A stretch of DNA of 7,879 nucleotides from an uncultured Collinsella sp. (GTDB lineage: Bacteria; Actinomycetota; Coriobacteriia; Coriobacteriales; Coriobacteriaceae), in the NCBI GenBank assembly GCA_900545505.1, contig UQZC01000067.1:1-7879 (forward strand), written 5' to 3'. Below, piece by piece: positions 6,197-7,879 of this stretch (within the stretch, counting starts at the first letter, position 1; every line of letters begins with the position of its first letter). The position numbers and the translations under genes were made by a program. Below the pieces are notes generated by a model. It did not search any database. It had not been told where the DNA came from and saw nothing but the letters and a program-made list of their open reading frames with translations.

Positions 6197-6212
6197 GTTT
6201 CCGCAGGGTTAA
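6197..6212 (-). promoter_or_regulatory. Putative GlnR-type binding half-site
   Basis: On the minus strand TTAAC, six bases, GAAAC matches the actinobacterial GlnR a-site/b-site pattern gTnAC-n6-GAAAC at every position except the first. It lies at about -37 to -52 relative to the predicted start near 6160, a typical activator position. A second half-site in the expected phase is not recognisable. The fit with the GlnR-like gene encoded in the same unit supports autoregulation, but the motif is short. Confidence 0.45.
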
Positions 6213-6257
6213 AGCGTATCAAGCGCTCAAAAAACGTGCGCGAACAGGCAGTCTGAC

Positions 6258-6752
6258 TTACGCGCGATCATAAAGGATCACTCCTTCGCGCTCGATTACC
6301 GCGGCAAGATCATCATCAAGATAGTCACTCGAGACGAGGTCAACCTGCTTCCCGGTTTCTTTGCGCACCGCCTCACCAAATGCCGACAGCGCGAAAAGAC
6401 CAAAGCCCTGCTCGCGATCGACTTCGAGACGCAAGTCAATATCGCTATCGACATGTGCCTCGCCCCGGGCATACGAACCAAAAAGAATCACGGTTTTGAT
6501 GGCGGGAATCGAGCTGGCTGCCTCGCGGACGGCGGACTCAATCTGGGCAGTATCCAAAATGCCCGTCGCGGCGCTTTCGCTCGCAGAGCTTTTACCAAGT
6601 GAGGGAACAAACGGCAGAGAGCGCTCGCGCAGCATCTGCCTCATAAACATATTGACCGCAACAGACGAAGTCATGCCAAGCTCTTCGCACAGCTCGGCAA
6701 ATGAGTCTTTAATTGACGAGTCCACTCGCACACTCAGCACAGACGCAGCCAT
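6258..6752 (-). CDS. RelB/DinJ-type ribbon-helix-helix domain fused to MNT nucleotidyltransferase domain
   Basis: A 164-residue protein with two parts. Residues 1-48 resemble the RelB/DinJ antitoxin N-terminus: a short strand (SVLSVRVDSSIKDSF), then helices with LCEELGMTSSVAVNMFMRQ. After a Ser/Ala-rich linker (about 49-70), residues 71-164 are a minimal nucleotidyltransferase of the MNT/MntA type: VILFGSYARG followed by SDIDL, with metal-binding Asp104 and Asp106, and a third Asp at 138 in QVDLV. In MntA-HepT systems the MNT protein neutralises a HEPN RNase by adding nucleotides to it; DinJ-like domains bind DNA and pair with YafQ-like toxins. Neither a HEPN nor a YafQ-like gene is adjacent: 126 bp of promoter lies downstream and a lacI gene upstream. 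The ATG has AGGAGGT at 6757-6763. The N-terminal half could equally be a plain DNA-binding domain. The domain calls are secure; the function is not. Confidence 0.88.
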   Translation of the reverse strand: MAASVLSVRVDSSIKDSFAELCEELGMTSSVAVNMFMRQMLRERSLPFVPSLGKSSASESAATGILDTAQIESAVREAASSIPAIKTVILFGSYARGEAHVDSDIDLRLEVDREQGFGLFALSAFGEAVRKETGKQVDLVSSDYLDDDLAAVIEREGVILYDRA

Positions 6753-6781
6753 GGATACCTCCTGTATGACATTGTCTATAT

Positions 6782-6790
6782 ATTATCACA
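6782..6790 (-). promoter_or_regulatory. Extended -10 promoter of the RHH-MNT gene
   Basis: On the minus strand TGTGATAAT (TG, one base, then a hexamer matching TATAAT at 5 of 6) overlies the gap just after the lacI stop codon. It gives a start near 6775 and a leader of about 23 bases containing the strong ribosome binding site. This suggests the gene can be expressed separately from lacI. Confidence 0.5.
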
Positions 6791-6794
6791 CAGA

Positions 6795-7817
6795 CTAGCG
6801 CGAAGTCGAAGCGCGGTGTTCGATGTGGCCGGGAATCTCGATGCGCTTGGGGGCGAGCTTTGCGGCTTCGCCCACGGTGGTGGTAACAACGTCGATGCGC
6901 TCGGACAGACGCTCGACTACGCGCTCGGCAATGGTGAGGGTGTCTTGCGCTGCTGTGGTCACACCGCCAAAGAGCACGTGGTTCCAAGGATAATCGTCAA
7001 ACGTCGCAATCTTAAGACCAGCCGGTAACGAGGGACCAAGCTGCGCCAGAGCCTCGGTCAGGCGCAGGAAGACCAGGCCGTTGACGGCAATGAGGCCGAG
7101 CTTTTTACCGGCATAGTCACGCATGGTCTCGTCCAAGCGGCCGATGCCCGTGGCGCCACCGTCGGCCAGGGTGACAACCTCGCCCGCAAGTCCGCGGCGC
7201 GACAGCTCGTCGGTAAAGGCCTCGGCGCGCTCTCGACGCACGGGGCTGTCGTCGCTTGCCTCGGTGAGCAGGCACAGGCGCTCGCTGCCAGCGGCGGCGA
7301 GCTCGTCTACCAAGCCAGCGACCAGCTCACGGTTGTTAGATGTCACCAGATCGACACCGCCGTCGGCAACGTCGCGGTCGAGCAGCACAACGGGCAGACG
7401 TCCCGCTGCCGCGGCGATCGCCTCGTCATTGCCTCCGCAGGTGTTGACGACCAGGCCGTCCACGCCGGCATCGATAAGTCTGGTGAGCGACTCCGCTTCC
7501 TTAGCGGTGTCGTTGCCGCTAATGGCCGTCATGAGCGAGCAGCCGCGCGCCGCGGCGCTGGCGGAAAGGCCCTCGAGCATGGCGCTCGAGAACGGGTTGG
7601 CGATGTCAGCCAGAATCACACCGATGAGGTTCGTACGCGAGCTGCGCAGATTGCGCGCGGCGGCACGTGGGCGATAGCCGGTGCGCTCGATAACTGCCGC
7701 GATGCGAGCACGGGTCTCCTCGGTCATTTGCCCGGGGCGGTTGTTGAGGTAGCGCGAGACCGTGGCCGGACTCACGCCCGCCTCGGCGGCAATGTCCTTG
7801 ATTCTCATCTGCGCCAT
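6795..7817 (-). CDS. LacI/GalR-family transcriptional regulator
   Basis: A 340-residue sugar-responsive repressor. The N-terminal helix-turn-helix spans residues 5-24 (IKDIAAEAGVSPATVSRYLNN), followed by the third helix and the hinge helix (RPRAAARNLRSSRT, about 49-62). The periplasmic-binding-protein-like sensor domain begins at IGVILADIANPFSS and continues to the C-terminus, with LDRDV (146-150) and FDDYPWN (273-279), the region that contacts the ligand in this family. The effector cannot be read from the sequence; the DDYPW motif recalls KdgR-like members but weakly. I chose the ATG at 7817, with GGGG about six bases upstream, over an ATG 16 codons earlier that has no ribosome binding site. 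The ATG at 7808 is also possible. No sugar transport or catabolic gene is in the window, so targets are unknown; they may lie to the right of the window. Confidence 0.93.
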   Translation of the reverse strand: MAQMRIKDIAAEAGVSPATVSRYLNNRPGQMTEETRARIAAVIERTGYRPRAAARNLRSSRTNLIGVILADIANPFSSAMLEGLSASAAARGCSLMTAISGNDTAKEAESLTRLIDAGVDGLVVNTCGGNDEAIAAAAGRLPVVLLDRDVADGGVDLVTSNNRELVAGLVDELAAAGSERLCLLTEASDDSPVRRERAEAFTDELSRRGLAGEVVTLADGGATGIGRLDETMRDYAGKKLGLIAVNGLVFLRLTEALAQLGPSLPAGLKIATFDDYPWNHVLFGGVTTAAQDTLTIAERVVERLSERIDVVTTTVGEAAKLAPKRIEIPGHIEHRASTSR

Positions 7818-7854
7818 AACGCACCCCGTTTCCCAATTGTCGGCGATCTGAGCC

Positions 7855-7860
7855 ATTTTA
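7855..7860 (-). promoter_or_regulatory. Putative -10 element of the lacI-family gene
   Basis: TAAAAT on the minus strand (5 of 6 to consensus) sits in an AT-rich stretch 37 bp before the chosen start codon. Its -35 would fall at the window edge, so it cannot be assessed. The position supports the 7817 start, because the upstream alternative ATG at 7865 would then precede transcription. Confidence 0.4.
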
Positions 7861-7879
7861 GGCATTTTTTTAAAAATCT

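Noticed and set aside
4812..6212. Plus-strand open frame (466 codons) opposite the glutamine synthetase gene
   Set aside because: Antisense shadow with no domain signature; the minus-strand protein is an unmistakable GSI family member.
6213..6257. Terminator behind the RHH-MNT gene
   Set aside because: A T6 run exists on the minus strand, but the only possible stem before it is about 5 bp with a long loop overlapping the stop codon; too weak to call.
7818..7879. LacI-type autoregulatory operator upstream of the regulator
   Set aside because: Only a 6-bp CAATTG palindrome is visible (7834-7839); no CG-centred palindrome of the usual family form was found.

Overview
The window is high-GC, with strong G/C bias at third codon positions, and carries six protein-coding genes, all on the minus strand. 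Gene content points to a gut actinobacterium of class Coriobacteriia, most likely Collinsella or a close relative. The evidence is an actinobacterial GlnA2-like type I glutamine synthetase next to an actinobacterial GlnR-like OmpR-type regulator, plus the general style of the HtrA and LigA proteins. The genus is an inference from remembered family sequences, not from a search.

Layout in transcription order (right to left). (1) A LacI/GalR-family regulator (6795-7817). (2) A small protein (6258-6752) that joins a RelB/DinJ-type ribbon-helix-helix domain to a minimal nucleotidyltransferase (MNT) domain, with its own extended -10 promoter in the 42-bp gap and the end of lacI. (3) A glutamine synthetase family gene (4794-6131), followed after 50 bp without a terminator by (4) a GlnR-like regulator (4081-4743). 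This probable two-gene nitrogen unit closes with a hairpin terminator just past the regulator's stop codon. (5) A membrane-anchored HtrA/DegP-type serine protease with one PDZ domain (2406-3872), closed by a very strong terminator. (6) The start of ligA, NAD-dependent DNA ligase (1-1958), cut by the window edge before its BRCT domain.

The 447-bp gap between htrA and ligA holds the htrA terminator, a second small inverted repeat, and a 203-bp segment bounded by perfect 29-bp terminal inverted repeats. That segment looks like a MITE or other non-autonomous element.

The most notable point is the nitrogen unit. The synthetase aligns without gaps to canonical GSI through its central region, yet three of the six metal ligands are replaced (two n1 glutamates become Ala and Gly, and the n2 histidine becomes Phe). 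The active-site flap is also altered. The companion regulator has a degenerate receiver domain with no acidic pocket and no conserved Lys or Thr, as in actinobacterial GlnR. A good GlnR-type half-site lies at about -37 to -52 relative to a predicted promoter of the synthetase gene. The pair may therefore be a nitrogen-sensing or amine-glutamylation module rather than an ordinary glnA. The RHH-MNT fusion, which has no toxin gene beside it, is the second point worth following.
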